Assembly (NCBI RefSeq): GCF_001412595.2
Contig: NZ_CP012640.2
Span: forward strand, 3,782,001-3,846,000
Direction of reading: 5' to 3'
Source: Massilia sp. WG5
Lineage (GTDB): Bacteria > Pseudomonadota > Gammaproteobacteria > Burkholderiales > Burkholderiaceae_D
DNA: 64,000 nucleotides
The number at the start of each line of letters is the position of its first letter. The first letter of the stretch is position 1. Of this stretch, positions 45,447 through 54,417 are shown piece after piece. The position numbers and the translations under genes are program-made. A model generated the notes under the pieces. It made no database searches, was not told the DNA's origin, and saw nothing but the letters and a program-made list of their open reading frames with translations.

Positions 45447-47405
45447 ATGAGCAATACCAACATCACGCGCCGCGGCGCGCCCGTGGCCACCGCGCTCCTG
45501 ATGGCGCTGGTGCTGGCCGCGTGCGGCGGCGGCGGCGGCAATCCGGGCACCACCGGCGGTTCCGGCAGCGGCAGCACCGGCAGCGGCGGCAGCGGCGGGA
45601 CCACCGTTACCGCGGCCCCGGCCGTCACCCTGGGCTTCGTCAACGCCAGCGGCGCCAGCACCAATGCGCTCACCGGCGCGACCCCGCTGACCGTCAAGGC
45701 GACCGTGCTCGACGCGAGCAAGAAGCCGGTGCCGAACGCGATCGTCAGCTTCGCGACCGACAATACCCTGGCGGTATTCTCGCCCTCGGCCGGCACCGCG
45801 CTGACCGACGTCAACGGCGTCGCCACCGTCACCATGCGCGTGGCCAGCCTGGCTGCCGGCGGCGCCGCCAAGGTCACCGCCACCAGCACAGTGGGCGGCA
45901 CCACCGTCACCGGCGAATCGAACTACTCGGTCGGCGCCACCACGCTCGGCTTCGGCGCCCTGAGCGCTTCGCCGAACAGCATCCAGGCCTACGGCTCGAC
46001 CGTGCTGTCGGTCGACGTGCTGGCCGGCTCGGGCAAATACACCGAGCAGCAGGTCAACGTCACCTTCAGCTCGGCCTGCGTGGCCGCCGGCAAGGCCACC
46101 CTGGCCACCACCGTCGCCACCAACAACGGCAGCGCGCAGACGGTCTACCGCGACAAGGGCTGCGCCAACAACGACGTGATCACCGTCTCCGCCGACGGCA
46201 TCGCCAAGTCGGCCACCACCCAGCTGCAGATCGCCGCCCCGGCCGCCGCCTCGGTGCAGTTCGTGCAGGCGTCGCCGACCAACCAGTCGATCGTGATCGC
46301 GGGCCAGGGCGGCAACGGCCGCACCGAGACCGCGACCCTGACCTTCAAGGTGGTCGACATCTTCGGCAACCCGCTGGCCGGCAAGCAGGTCAACTTCTCG
46401 ACCACCACCTCGAGCGTCCACGTCAACAAGAGTACCGACACCACCGACGCCAACGGCAACGTGGTCACCACGGTCAACTCGGGCACCGTGGCGACCACCT
46501 TCCGCGTGCAGGCGACCCTGCCGGGCACCGCCGCCAACGGCAACCCGGACATCTCGACCATGTCCGACTCGATCGTGGTCACCACCGGCCTGCCGGTGCA
46601 GCGCTCGTTCTCGATCAGCTCCGGCTCCTTCAACGTCGAAGGCCTGAACATCGACAGCACCCCGACGACCCCGGCCACCCACATCCAGGTGCTGCTGGCC
46701 GATACCTTCGGCAATCCGGTCCCGGACGGCACCCCGATCGTATTCCAGACCAACGTCGGCTCGGTGGGATCGTCGGACAAGGGCGGCTGCAACACCGTCA
46801 ACGGCGGCTGCTCGGTCGACTTCCGTGCGCAGGAGCCGCGCACGCCGCTGCCGAACACCCCGGTCACGCCTTGCAATACCGGTCCCGGCGCCAGCCCGGA
46901 CAGCACGCGCCCCGGCCTGGCGACCATTTGCGCCAGCTCGACCGACGGCACCAACACCGTGTTCGGCAAGACCGCCGTGTTCCTGAGCGGCAGCCGCGCC
47001 GACCATACCTACCTGAATGGCGCGCAAGTGTCCTTCGGCACCCCGAACGACCTGGGCTCGATCAGCTCGAGCGAGACCAAGGTCTTCCAGCTGCAGCTCA
47101 ACGACATCAACGACAACCCGATGCCGGTCAACACCAAGGTCGAGCTGACCAGTGTCCTGAACGCCGTCGCGGCCGCCGTCTCGCCGGCGACCGTGCCGAA
47201 CATCGCGCCGCACGGCGTCAAGGGCGACGACAACACCGGCAACACGGTCAGCGGTGCGCAGGGTTCGAGCCACACGTTCAGCATCTCCAGCACTGCCCCG
47301 ACCGGCTGCAAGGGGCCGGCGCAAGCATCGTTCAACGTGGCCATCACCACGCCGGGGGGGACGGTAACCAATATTCCGTTTAAACTGTTGTTCACCTGCC
47401 CGTAA
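45447..47405 (+). CDS. large Ig-like (Big_1) repeat lipoprotein
   Basis: A 652-residue secreted protein with a lipoprotein signal (LLMALVLAAC followed by GGGGG), a Gly/Ser/Thr linker to about residue 55, and repeated bacterial Ig-like folds. Each repeat shows the pattern T-V-x-D-x-x-x-N-P-V-x-x-x-x-V-x-F, for example VDIFGNPLAGKQVNFSTTTS, LADTFGNPVPDGTPIVFQTN and LNDINDNPMPVNTKVELTSV, with DxNGxVxT connectors. This resembles invasin/intimin Big_1 domains. It lies 34 bases after pilQ and before aroK, interrupting the usual pilQ-aroK order. A role at the cell surface, perhaps with the pilus, is inference. Confidence 0.82.
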   Translation: MSNTNITRRGAPVATALLMALVLAACGGGGGNPGTTGGSGSGSTGSGGSGGTTVTAAPAVTLGFVNASGASTNALTGATPLTVKATVLDASKKPVPNAIVSFATDNTLAVFSPSAGTALTDVNGVATVTMRVASLAAGGAAKVTATSTVGGTTVTGESNYSVGATTLGFGALSASPNSIQAYGSTVLSVDVLAGSGKYTEQQVNVTFSSACVAAGKATLATTVATNNGSAQTVYRDKGCANNDVITVSADGIAKSATTQLQIAAPAAASVQFVQASPTNQSIVIAGQGGNGRTETATLTFKVVDIFGNPLAGKQVNFSTTTSSVHVNKSTDTTDANGNVVTTVNSGTVATTFRVQATLPGTAANGNPDISTMSDSIVVTTGLPVQRSFSISSGSFNVEGLNIDSTPTTPATHIQVLLADTFGNPVPDGTPIVFQTNVGSVGSSDKGGCNTVNGGCSVDFRAQEPRTPLPNTPVTPCNTGPGASPDSTRPGLATICASSTDGTNTVFGKTAVFLSGSRADHTYLNGAQVSFGTPNDLGSISSSETKVFQLQLNDINDNPMPVNTKVELTSVLNAVAAAVSPATVPNIAPHGVKGDDNTGNTVSGAQGSSHTFSISSTAPTGCKGPAQASFNVAITTPGGTVTNIPFKLLFTCP

Positions 47406-47426
47406 ATCGGCGAATAGACCATGCGG

Positions 47427-47450
47427 CGGCCAGGTTATCCTGGCCGTTTG
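47427..47450 (+). terminator. hairpin after the Ig-like lipoprotein gene
   Basis: CGGCCAGG (47427-47434) and CCTGGCCG (47439-47446) form a stem with a TTAT loop, followed by TTTG and then CATTTT. It lies 21 bases after the stop codon and is a fair though imperfect intrinsic terminator. Confidence 0.6.
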
Positions 47451-47471
47451 CATTTTGAGCGATCGACAATA

Positions 47472-49154
47472 GTGCCTCACTGCAAGAACAACAACATCTT
47501 CCTGGTCGGCCTGATGGGCGCCGGCAAGACCACCATCGGACGCCTGCTGGCGCGCCGGCTGGGCATGCACTTCGTGGATTCCGACCATGAGATCGAAGCG
47601 CGCACCGGCGCCTCGGTACCGTGGATCTTCGAGATCGAAGGCGAGCCCAGCTTCCGCCGGCGCGAGGCCGACATGATCCGCGAGCTGACGGCCGCCAGCG
47701 GCCTGGTGCTGGCCACCGGCGGCGGCGCCGTCCTCAACCCCGAAAGCCGGCGCCTGCTGGCCGAGCGCGGCACCGTGATCTACCTGCGCGCCAGCGTGAA
47801 CAGCATCCTGCAGCGGACGTCGCACGACAAGAACCGCCCACTGCTGCAGACCGCCGATCCGCGCAAGAAGCTCGAAGACCTGACCGCGCAGCGCGAGCCC
47901 CTGTATCGCGAGATCGCCGACCTCGTCATCGATACCGGCCGGCCTAACGTACAATCGATGGTTCAGACAATCCTGGACCAGCTGGCCGCGATCGATGCGG
48001 CGCGCCAGCGCACCAAGCCACGCACAAACATGAACGAACAAGCCTGTATCTCTCTTAACGTCGACCTGGGCGAACGCAGCTATCCGATCCTGATCGGACG
48101 CGGCCTGCTGGACGACGGCGCGCTGCTGACCCGGCACATCGGCGCCGGCGGCGGCAAGATCGCGATCGTCACCAACACCACGGTCGCACCGCTCTACCTG
48201 GAAAAGGTGGCGGCGCCGCTGCGCGCCAGCGGGCGCGAGGTCGTCAACATCGTGCTGCCGGACGGCGAAGAACATAAAAACTGGCACAGCCTGAACCTGG
48301 TGTTCGACGCCCTGCTGGAACACAAGTGCGACCGCAAGACCACCCTGGTGGCGCTGGGTGGCGGCGTGATCGGCGACCTGACCGGCTATGCGGCCGCCAG
48401 CTACATGCGCGGCGTGCCCTTCGTGCAGATCCCGACGACCCTGCTGTCCCAGGTCGATTCCTCGGTAGGCGGCAAGACCGGCATCAACCACCCGCTCGGG
48501 AAGAACATGATCGGCGCCTTCTACCAGCCGCGCGCCGTGATCGCCGACACCGCGACCCTCGACACGCTGCCGGACCGCGAACTGTCGGCCGGCCTGGCCG
48601 AGGTGATCAAGCATGGCGCGATCCTCGACTTGTCCTTCTTCGACTGGATCGAGGAGAACATCGGCAAGCTGGTCGCGCGCGACCACGCCGCGCTGGCGCA
48701 CGCGATCCTGCGCTCCTGCGAGATCAAGTCCGACGTGGTGCGGCGCGACGAACGCGAAGGCGGCCTGCGCGCGGTGCTGAACTTCGGCCACACCTTCGGC
48801 CACGCGATCGAGAATGGCCTGGGCTACGGCGAATGGCTGCACGGCGAAGCGGTCGGCTGCGGCATGGTCATGGCGGCCGACCTGTCGCATCGACTCGGCC
48901 TGCTCGACGCCGCCAGCGCGCTGCGCGTGCGCCGGCTGGTGAAGGCGGCCGGGCTGCCGGTGGTCGCGCCGGACCTCGGCGCCCAGCGCTGGATCGAGCT
49001 GATGGAAGTCGACAAGAAGAACGAGGGCGGGGCGATCAAGTTCATCCTGCTGAAACCGCTGGGCAGCCCGAGCATCACCGGTGCGCCGCAGGAGCAACTG
49101 CTGGCGACATTGGCGGCCTGTGTCGGCGCCCCCATGGAGAAAAACTCACGATGA
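47472..49154 (+). CDS. aroKB: shikimate kinase / 3-dehydroquinate synthase fusion (AroK-AroB)
   Basis: One open frame of 560 residues without an internal stop. Residues 1-175 are shikimate kinase: P-loop GLMGAGKTT (13-21), DSDHEIE, the GGG shikimate site (ATGGGAVL) and RPLL in the lid. Residues from about 188 are 3-dehydroquinate synthase: [40 protein letters not shown] and [11 protein letters not shown] with metal ligands. The linker [14 protein letters not shown] holds an ATG (48030) with no ribosome site, so the second half may also be started separately. GTG 47472 was chosen; ATG 47421 lies in a terminator hairpin. The end overlaps dgt by 4 bases. Confidence 0.85.
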   Translation: MPHCKNNNIFLVGLMGAGKTTIGRLLARRLGMHFVDSDHEIEARTGASVPWIFEIEGEPSFRRREADMIRELTAASGLVLATGGGAVLNPESRRLLAERGTVIYLRASVNSILQRTSHDKNRPLLQTADPRKKLEDLTAQREPLYREIADLVIDTGRPNVQSMVQTILDQLAAIDAARQRTKPRTNMNEQACISLNVDLGERSYPILIGRGLLDDGALLTRHIGAGGGKIAIVTNTTVAPLYLEKVAAPLRASGREVVNIVLPDGEEHKNWHSLNLVFDALLEHKCDRKTTLVALGGGVIGDLTGYAAASYMRGVPFVQIPTTLLSQVDSSVGGKTGINHPLGKNMIGAFYQPRAVIADTATLDTLPDRELSAGLAEVIKHGAILDLSFFDWIEENIGKLVARDHAALAHAILRSCEIKSDVVRRDEREGGLRAVLNFGHTFGHAIENGLGYGEWLHGEAVGCGMVMAADLSHRLGLLDAASALRVRRLVKAAGLPVVAPDLGAQRWIELMEVDKKNEGGAIKFILLKPLGSPSITGAPQEQLLATLAACVGAPMEKNSR

Positions 49155-50290
49155 TCGATTTCGACGCCCACCTGGCACCTTATGCGGCGCACTCGTCGAA
49201 GTCCCGTGGGCGTCGTCATCCGGAACCGGCCGCGGGCTCGCGCAGCGAGTTCCAGCGCGACCGCGACCGCATCATCCACTCCACGGCCTTCCGCCGGCTC
49301 GAATACAAGACCCAGGTCTTCCTGAACCACGAGGGCGACCTGTTCCGCACGCGCCTGACGCACTCGATCGAAGTGGCCCAGATCGCGCGCACGCTGGCGC
49401 GCAGCCTGCGCCTGAACGAAGACCTGGTCGAAGCCACCGCGCTGGCGCACGACCTCGGTCACACGCCCTTCGGCCACGTCGGCCAGGACGTGCTGAACGA
49501 ATCCATGAAGGACTACGGCGGCTTCGAGCATAACCTGCAGAGCCTGCGCGTGGTCGACCAGCTCGAAGAGCACTACGGCGCCTTCGACGGCCTGAACCTG
49601 ACGTTCGAAACGCGCGAAGGCATCCTGAAGCACTGCTCGCTGACGAATGCGCGCCAGCTCGGCGAGCTTGGCCAGCGCTTCATCGACAAGCAGCAGCCCA
49701 GCCTGGAAGCCCAGCTGACCAACCTGGCCGACGAGATCGCGTACAACAACCACGACATCGACGACGGCCTGCGCTCCGGCCTGCTGACCATGAAGCAGAT
49801 GGAGGAGGTCGAGCTGTTCGCCCGCCTGCACCATCAGGTGGTGCAGCAGTATCCGGGCCTGCCGGGCCGGCGCGAGCTGTACGAGACGATCCGCCTGATG
49901 ATCACGGCCATGACGGCCGACCTGGTCGAGGAATCGTGCCGGCTGCTGAAGGAAGCGGACCCGAAGGACATCGACGCGGTGCGCACCAGCCCGCCCTTGA
50001 TCCGCTTCTCGCCGAAGATGCGCGAAGAGACCACCGCCCTGAAACGCTTCCTGTACGCGAACCTGTACCGCCACTACAAGGTCAACCGCATGCGGGTGAA
50101 GGCCAGCCGCATCGTGCGCGAGCTGTTCGACGCCTTCATGACGGATCCGGTGCTGCTGCCCTTCGACTACCAGGTGGCGGGCGGCGACACTCTGAAGCAG
50201 GCGCGCAAGATCGCAGACTATATTGCGGGGATGACGGATCGGTATGCGATCCGGGAGCACAAGCGGATCTTCTCACTGGATGAACTGTAA
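49151..50290 (+). CDS. dgt: deoxyguanosinetriphosphate triphosphohydrolase-like protein
   Basis: A 379-residue HD-domain dNTP triphosphohydrolase that cleaves dNTPs to deoxynucleosides and triphosphate. The HD metal site is visible as [14 protein letters not shown] and [17 protein letters not shown], and later [15 protein letters not shown] supplies the distal Asp. The [20 protein letters not shown] motif is typical of the family. It is coupled to aroKB by an ATGA overlap and convergent with mutY across a long inverted repeat. Confidence 0.93.
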   Translation: MIDFDAHLAPYAAHSSKSRGRRHPEPAAGSRSEFQRDRDRIIHSTAFRRLEYKTQVFLNHEGDLFRTRLTHSIEVAQIARTLARSLRLNEDLVEATALAHDLGHTPFGHVGQDVLNESMKDYGGFEHNLQSLRVVDQLEEHYGAFDGLNLTFETREGILKHCSLTNARQLGELGQRFIDKQQPSLEAQLTNLADEIAYNNHDIDDGLRSGLLTMKQMEEVELFARLHHQVVQQYPGLPGRRELYETIRLMITAMTADLVEESCRLLKEADPKDIDAVRTSPPLIRFSPKMREETTALKRFLYANLYRHYKVNRMRVKASRIVRELFDAFMTDPVLLPFDYQVAGGDTLKQARKIADYIAGMTDRYAIREHKRIFSLDEL

Positions 50291-50292
50291 TC

Positions 50293-50366
50293 AAACCGGG
50301 GTCAGACTCCGATTTTTGGAAATATCCCAAGGGATTTTGCCAAAATCGGGAGTCTGACCCCGGTTT
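50293..50366. repeat. long inverted repeat / terminator between dgt and mutY
   Basis: The left arm (50293-50316, beginning AAACCGGGGTCAGACTC) and the right arm (50342-50366, ending GAGTCTGACCCCGGTTT) pair over 24 positions with a single one-base bulge. The 25-base loop holds a further ATCCC/GGGAT pair. T-rich sequence follows on both sides, so it can act as a bidirectional terminator for the convergent genes. Its GGGGTCAGAC core resembles dispersed REP-type repeats, from memory. Confidence 0.75.
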
Positions 50367-50374
50367 GTTTTAAG

Positions 50375-51490
50375 TCAAGCGAATAGCGACGGCTGCCCGA
50401 GCTGCCCCAGCAGTTTCTTGACCGGCGCCGGCAGTGCGGCGGCCTCGATGTCGGCCAGGTTCCACCATACATAGCCGGCCGGGATCTCGCCGCGCGATTC
50501 CAGCCCGATCCGGTAGGGATGGATGTGCAGCTTGTAGTGCGTGAACCCGTGCTCCAACGGCAGCAGCGCTTCCGTCTCCGCGACCGCGCCGAACTTTTCC
50601 CCGGCTTCGGCAGCGGCGCCCAGCTCGAGTTCTTCTTCGTCCAGCGCCACGTGCCCGTCCACCTCCGGCAGCGACAACAAGCCTCCCCAGATCCCGCTGC
50701 CGGGCCGCTGCTCGAGCAGCACTTGGCCCTGGTCGATCACGACCAGCATCTGCGCGCGCTTTTCCGGCGTCGCCTTCTTCGGTTTGCGCACCGGCAGCTC
50801 GGCGGTGCGGCCGGTGGCGCGGGCCACGCAGCGGTCCTGCAGCGGGCAGCGGCCACAGTCGGGTTTCGAACGCGTGCACAGGGTCGCGCCCAGGTCCATC
50901 AGGCCCTGGGTATAGGATTCGATGCCGTCGCCGCCTGCCGGCAGCAGCGCCTCGGCGCGGCGCCACAGCGCATCCTCGACCGGTTTCAGGCCCGGGTACT
51001 GGTCGATGCCGAACACGCGCGCAAACACGCGCTTGACGTTCCCATCCAGGATCGCGGCCCGGGCGCCGCTCGAAAACGCGGCGATGGCGGCCGCGGTCGA
51101 GCGGCCGATGCCGGGCAGCTCGGCCAGCAGCGCCGGATCGCTCGGGAACACGCCGCCATATTCGGCGACCACGCGCCGCGCGCAGGCGTGCAGGTTGCGC
51201 GCGCGGGTGTAGTAGCCGAGGCCTGCCCAGTACGTCATCACGTCTTCCACCGGCGCCTCGGCCAGTGCGGCCACGGTGGGGAAGCGCTCCAGGAAGCGCG
51301 CGTAATAGCCCAGCACCGCGGTGACCTGGGTCTGCTGCAGCATGATCTCCGACAGCCAGATCCGGTAGGCATCGCGCGTGTTCTGCCACGGCAGGGCGTG
51401 GCGGCCGTGCTGGCGCTGCCAGTCGATCACGGCGCGCGAGAAGCCCGGGTCGGCCAGCTCGCTCACATCAAATTCAGTCAATCTCTTCAT
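50375..51490 (-). CDS. mutY: A/G-specific adenine glycosylase
   Basis: A 371-residue DNA repair enzyme that removes adenine mispaired with 8-oxoguanine. It has the helix-hairpin-helix LPGIGRSTAAAI, proposed catalytic E48 (WLSEIMLQQTQV), D149 (AILDGNVKR), and the [4Fe-4S] ligands C205, C212, C215 and C221. The C-terminal MutT-like domain (about 240-365) checks the opposite 8-oxoG. It starts inside the stop of the upstream GTPase gene (ATGA), in one unit with it and close to mutM. Confidence 0.95.
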   Translation of the reverse strand: MKRLTEFDVSELADPGFSRAVIDWQRQHGRHALPWQNTRDAYRIWLSEIMLQQTQVTAVLGYYARFLERFPTVAALAEAPVEDVMTYWAGLGYYTRARNLHACARRVVAEYGGVFPSDPALLAELPGIGRSTAAAIAAFSSGARAAILDGNVKRVFARVFGIDQYPGLKPVEDALWRRAEALLPAGGDGIESYTQGLMDLGATLCTRSKPDCGRCPLQDRCVARATGRTAELPVRKPKKATPEKRAQMLVVIDQGQVLLEQRPGSGIWGGLLSLPEVDGHVALDEEELELGAAAEAGEKFGAVAETEALLPLEHGFTHYKLHIHPYRIGLESRGEIPAGYVWWNLADIEAAALPAPVKKLLGQLGQPSLFA

Positions 51491-53442
51491 GCTACTTCCA
51501 ATGTATGGGGTGACCCCGCCTGCGCTGCCGGCGCCGCGTCCAGCGCCGCATCGAGCACCCGCGTCACCGCACCCGACAGCAGCGCCAGTTTCGCCTTGAC
51601 CTGCTCGAGCTCGCGCTGGGCCAATTCGAAGGCGGCGATTTTCTGTTCCAGGCTCTCGGTGGCGTCGTGGATGCGCTGGATCGAGGACTGGCGATGGCGC
51701 AGCTGCTCGCGGTGCTGGCGGATCTGCGCTTCCAGCGGCGCCATGATCACCTTCAGCCAGGCTTCGACGTCCGCATTCGCGGCGCGGAAAGTGTGCTTGA
51801 TGCGCGCGGCGATGGTGTCGACGAAGCGCTCGAGCAGGGCGCCGCGGCTGGTGATCAGGAGGGTCGCGGTGCCGGACTGCTTCTGCCAGATCGCTTCGAT
51901 GGCATCGATCTCGCTGCGGTAGCGCGCCAGCGACAAGGCCATCGGCATGGCCAGCGCCAGGCCGTGCTCGGCCGAGAACCGGCGGTACATGGTGTCCATC
52001 ATCGCGCCGATCTCGCCGATCTTCGCGCTCGATGCGTCGAGCCTGGCGCGCGCCTGCTCGAAGAACTCACGCACCGGCGCGCGCATGCCGGTGGCGAAGC
52101 GCACGCCTTCCATCGCCGCGCGCACGGTCTCGACCTGTTGCTGCACCAGGTCCATGCCGATGCTGCTGTACAGCTCCGTCGAGAGCGTGGCGAACACGGC
52201 GCGCGTGCCCTGCAGCTTGAACAGGCTGGCGTCGAATTCCTTCTTCTCCATCTCGACGCGGCGCATCATGTGGGCGATCACGCCCTGGTTCTTGCCGCGC
52301 AGGCTTTGCAGCTCCTGCAGCTGCTCGACCAGGTCGCGGATGCGCGTGCCCAGCAGCGCCTGCTGGCCGGCGGTGATGGCTTCCATGTCTTCGCGCAGCT
52401 GGCGGCGCAGGATGTCCTGGCGCGCCGGGATCAGTTCGTTGAACAGGGCCGATTCGAGCAGCTTGACGCGGCTCTTCTCGAACAGCGCCATGTCGCCGGT
52501 CACGCGCCCGACCAGGCCTTTCTGGGCCGAGACCGGGAACACCTGCGATTCCTCCAGGCCGAGCAGCTGGGCCGCATTCGCCTGCTGGCGCGCGATCGCG
52601 GCCTCGTTCTCCTGCGGCGTGCGCAGCTCGTCCCACAGGGCGTCGATCTTGTTGAGCACCACGATCCGGCCCGGACCGGCGCCGATGTGGGTGCGCCAGA
52701 CTTCGATGTCGCTCTTCGTCACGCCGGTCTCGGCGGCCAGGATGAACAGCACCGCGTGCGCATTCGGGATCAGGTTCAGGGTCAGTTCCGGCTCGGTGCC
52801 GATCGCGTTCAGGCCCGGGGTGTCGAGGATCACCAGGCCCTGCTTCAGCAGCGGATGCGGGAAGTTGATCAGGGCATGCCGCCATTGCGGAATCTCGACC
52901 AGGCCGTCATCGCCGACCGTGCCCGCCAGGTCCGGATCTTCCGGATCGTACAGGCCGTAGCTGCGCGCCTCGCCGGCGTCGACGCGGCGTGTCAGGCTGA
53001 CCTGGCGGAAGGTCTCGATCATGCGCTCGGGCGAATCGAGGTCGAGCGGCAGCGCGGTCCAGGCCGCCGGATCCTCGCGGTAGTCGCTGGTGGCCAGGCG
53101 CTGGGCGCGGGTCTCGATCGGCAGCAGGCGGATGCAGGGCGGCAGCAGCGGATCCCAGGCCAGCTCGGTCGGGCACATGGTGGTGCGGCCCGGGCTGGAC
53201 GGCACGATGCGCTGGCCGTAATCGGCAAAGAAGATTGCGTTGATCAGCTCGGATTTCCCGCGCGAGAACTCGGCCACGAAGGCGACCGACAGGCGGTCGT
53301 CGCGTACGCGGGCGAGGGCGCGCGCGAGGCGCTGCTCGGCGGCCGCGTCGAGCAGCTCGGCGGCCTGGACCCAGCCGCGGTATTGTTCGAGCGTCTCGGC
53401 GACGCTGGCGCGCCAGGCGCCGTACTGTTGAATATCTTGCAT
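51487..53442 (-). CDS. dynamin-like GTPase
   Basis: A 651-residue protein with an N-terminal dynamin-type GTPase domain. G1 is AEFSRGKSELINAI (57-70), with Ala where most dynamins have Gly at the loop start. G2 lies in SSPGRTTMCPTEL, G3 is DTPGLNAIG and G4 is NKID. From about residue 320 the protein is almost entirely helical, with heptad-like stretches near the end (IHDATESLEQKIAAFELAQR). It has no clear transmembrane segment. Membrane remodelling is the family role; its link to mutY (4-base overlap) and mutM is unexplained. Confidence 0.85.
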   Translation of the reverse strand: MQDIQQYGAWRASVAETLEQYRGWVQAAELLDAAAEQRLARALARVRDDRLSVAFVAEFSRGKSELINAIFFADYGQRIVPSSPGRTTMCPTELAWDPLLPPCIRLLPIETRAQRLATSDYREDPAAWTALPLDLDSPERMIETFRQVSLTRRVDAGEARSYGLYDPEDPDLAGTVGDDGLVEIPQWRHALINFPHPLLKQGLVILDTPGLNAIGTEPELTLNLIPNAHAVLFILAAETGVTKSDIEVWRTHIGAGPGRIVVLNKIDALWDELRTPQENEAAIARQQANAAQLLGLEESQVFPVSAQKGLVGRVTGDMALFEKSRVKLLESALFNELIPARQDILRRQLREDMEAITAGQQALLGTRIRDLVEQLQELQSLRGKNQGVIAHMMRRVEMEKKEFDASLFKLQGTRAVFATLSTELYSSIGMDLVQQQVETVRAAMEGVRFATGMRAPVREFFEQARARLDASSAKIGEIGAMMDTMYRRFSAEHGLALAMPMALSLARYRSEIDAIEAIWQKQSGTATLLITSRGALLERFVDTIAARIKHTFRAANADVEAWLKVIMAPLEAQIRQHREQLRHRQSSIQRIHDATESLEQKIAAFELAQRELEQVKAKLALLSGAVTRVLDAALDAAPAAQAGSPHTLEVA

Positions 53443-53463
53443 GTTGTGCCGCCTTTCTTGGCC

Positions 53464-54297
53464 TTACCGCTGGCAGGTTGCACAGTAGAACGTGGAGCGC
53501 TGGCCCTGGGTGATCTGGCGGACCGGCGCGCCACAGTTGCGGCAAGGCACTCCTGCACGATCATAGACGAAATATGTCTGCTGGAAATATCCGGATTGAC
53601 CATTTACCGCAATAAAGTCACGCAAGGTGCTGCCGCCCTGCACGATGGCGGCGGCCAGGATCTCGCGGATGGCCTCGGCCAGCTTGTCGTAGCGCGCGCG
53701 GCTGATGCGCGAAGCGGCTGTCTTCGGGTTGATGCCGGCGCGGAACAGACTCTCGCAGGCGTAGATATTGCCGACCCCGACCACGATGTCGCCGGCAAGC
53801 AGCACCTGCTTGATGGGCGCGTTGCGGCGCCTGGTTTCCCGATGCAGCAGGGCGCCCGAGAAGCCGTCCTCGAGCGGCTCGACGCCCAGGCCGCGCAGCA
53901 GCAGGTGCTGTTCGAGTTCGCCGTCGTCGTTGCCATGCCAGAGCACGGCGCCGAAGCGGCGCGGATCGTGCAGGCGCAGCACGCGCCGGCCTTCGGGGCC
54001 GCGCACCACCAGGTCGAAGTGGTCGTGTTTCTTCAGCTCGACGCCTTCCGGCAGCACCCGCAGGTGGCCGGACATGCCGAGGTGGACGATCAGCGTGCCG
54101 TGCTCGAAATGGATCAGCAAATACTTGCCGCGCCGGCTGGTCGACAGGATCTGGCGGCCGGCCAGCAGCTCGCTCAGGTTCGGCGGGAAAGGCCAGCGCA
54201 AACCCTCGCGCCGCAGCACGACCTGTTCGACGACGCGGCCTTCCAGGTGCGGCGCGACGCCGCGCCTTGTCACTTCTACTTCTGGGAGTTCAGGCAT
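53464..54297 (-). CDS. mutM: formamidopyrimidine-DNA glycosylase (Fpg)
   Basis: A 277-residue bifunctional glycosylase/AP lyase that excises 8-oxoguanine. After removal of Met, the catalytic N-terminal proline is followed by the signature [14 protein letters not shown]2TH region [18 protein letters not shown] and a C-terminal zinc finger ([20 protein letters not shown] then CATC) are intact. It is 21 bases upstream of the GTPase gene and in the same direction, so mutM, GTPase and mutY may form one operon for oxidised-guanine repair. Confidence 0.96.
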   Translation of the reverse strand: MPELPEVEVTRRGVAPHLEGRVVEQVVLRREGLRWPFPPNLSELLAGRQILSTSRRGKYLLIHFEHGTLIVHLGMSGHLRVLPEGVELKKHDHFDLVVRGPEGRRVLRLHDPRRFGAVLWHGNDDGELEQHLLLRGLGVEPLEDGFSGALLHRETRRRNAPIKQVLLAGDIVVGVGNIYACESLFRAGINPKTAASRISRARYDKLAEAIREILAAAIVQGGSTLRDFIAVNGQSGYFQQTYFVYDRAGVPCRNCGAPVRQITQGQRSTFYCATCQR

Positions 54298-54417
54298 AGA
54301 TCAGCTGAAATGAGCAATGAAGAACAGAGGAAAAGTATGTAAATTCGTGTTGCAACGGCGCACGCGAGGAGGGCGTTAAGCGTAGAATCGGTCAATCTTG
54401 TCAATGCGGGATCGACC

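Noticed and set aside
47421..47471. ATG start extending the AroK-AroB protein
   Set aside because: The added codons are the terminator hairpin of the preceding gene; shikimate kinases start near the GTG at 47472.
45366..49097. A 1243-codon open frame on the minus strand
   Set aside because: It is antisense to the Ig-like lipoprotein and the AroK-AroB fusion, spans several real genes and has low-complexity composition. High GC removes stop codons.
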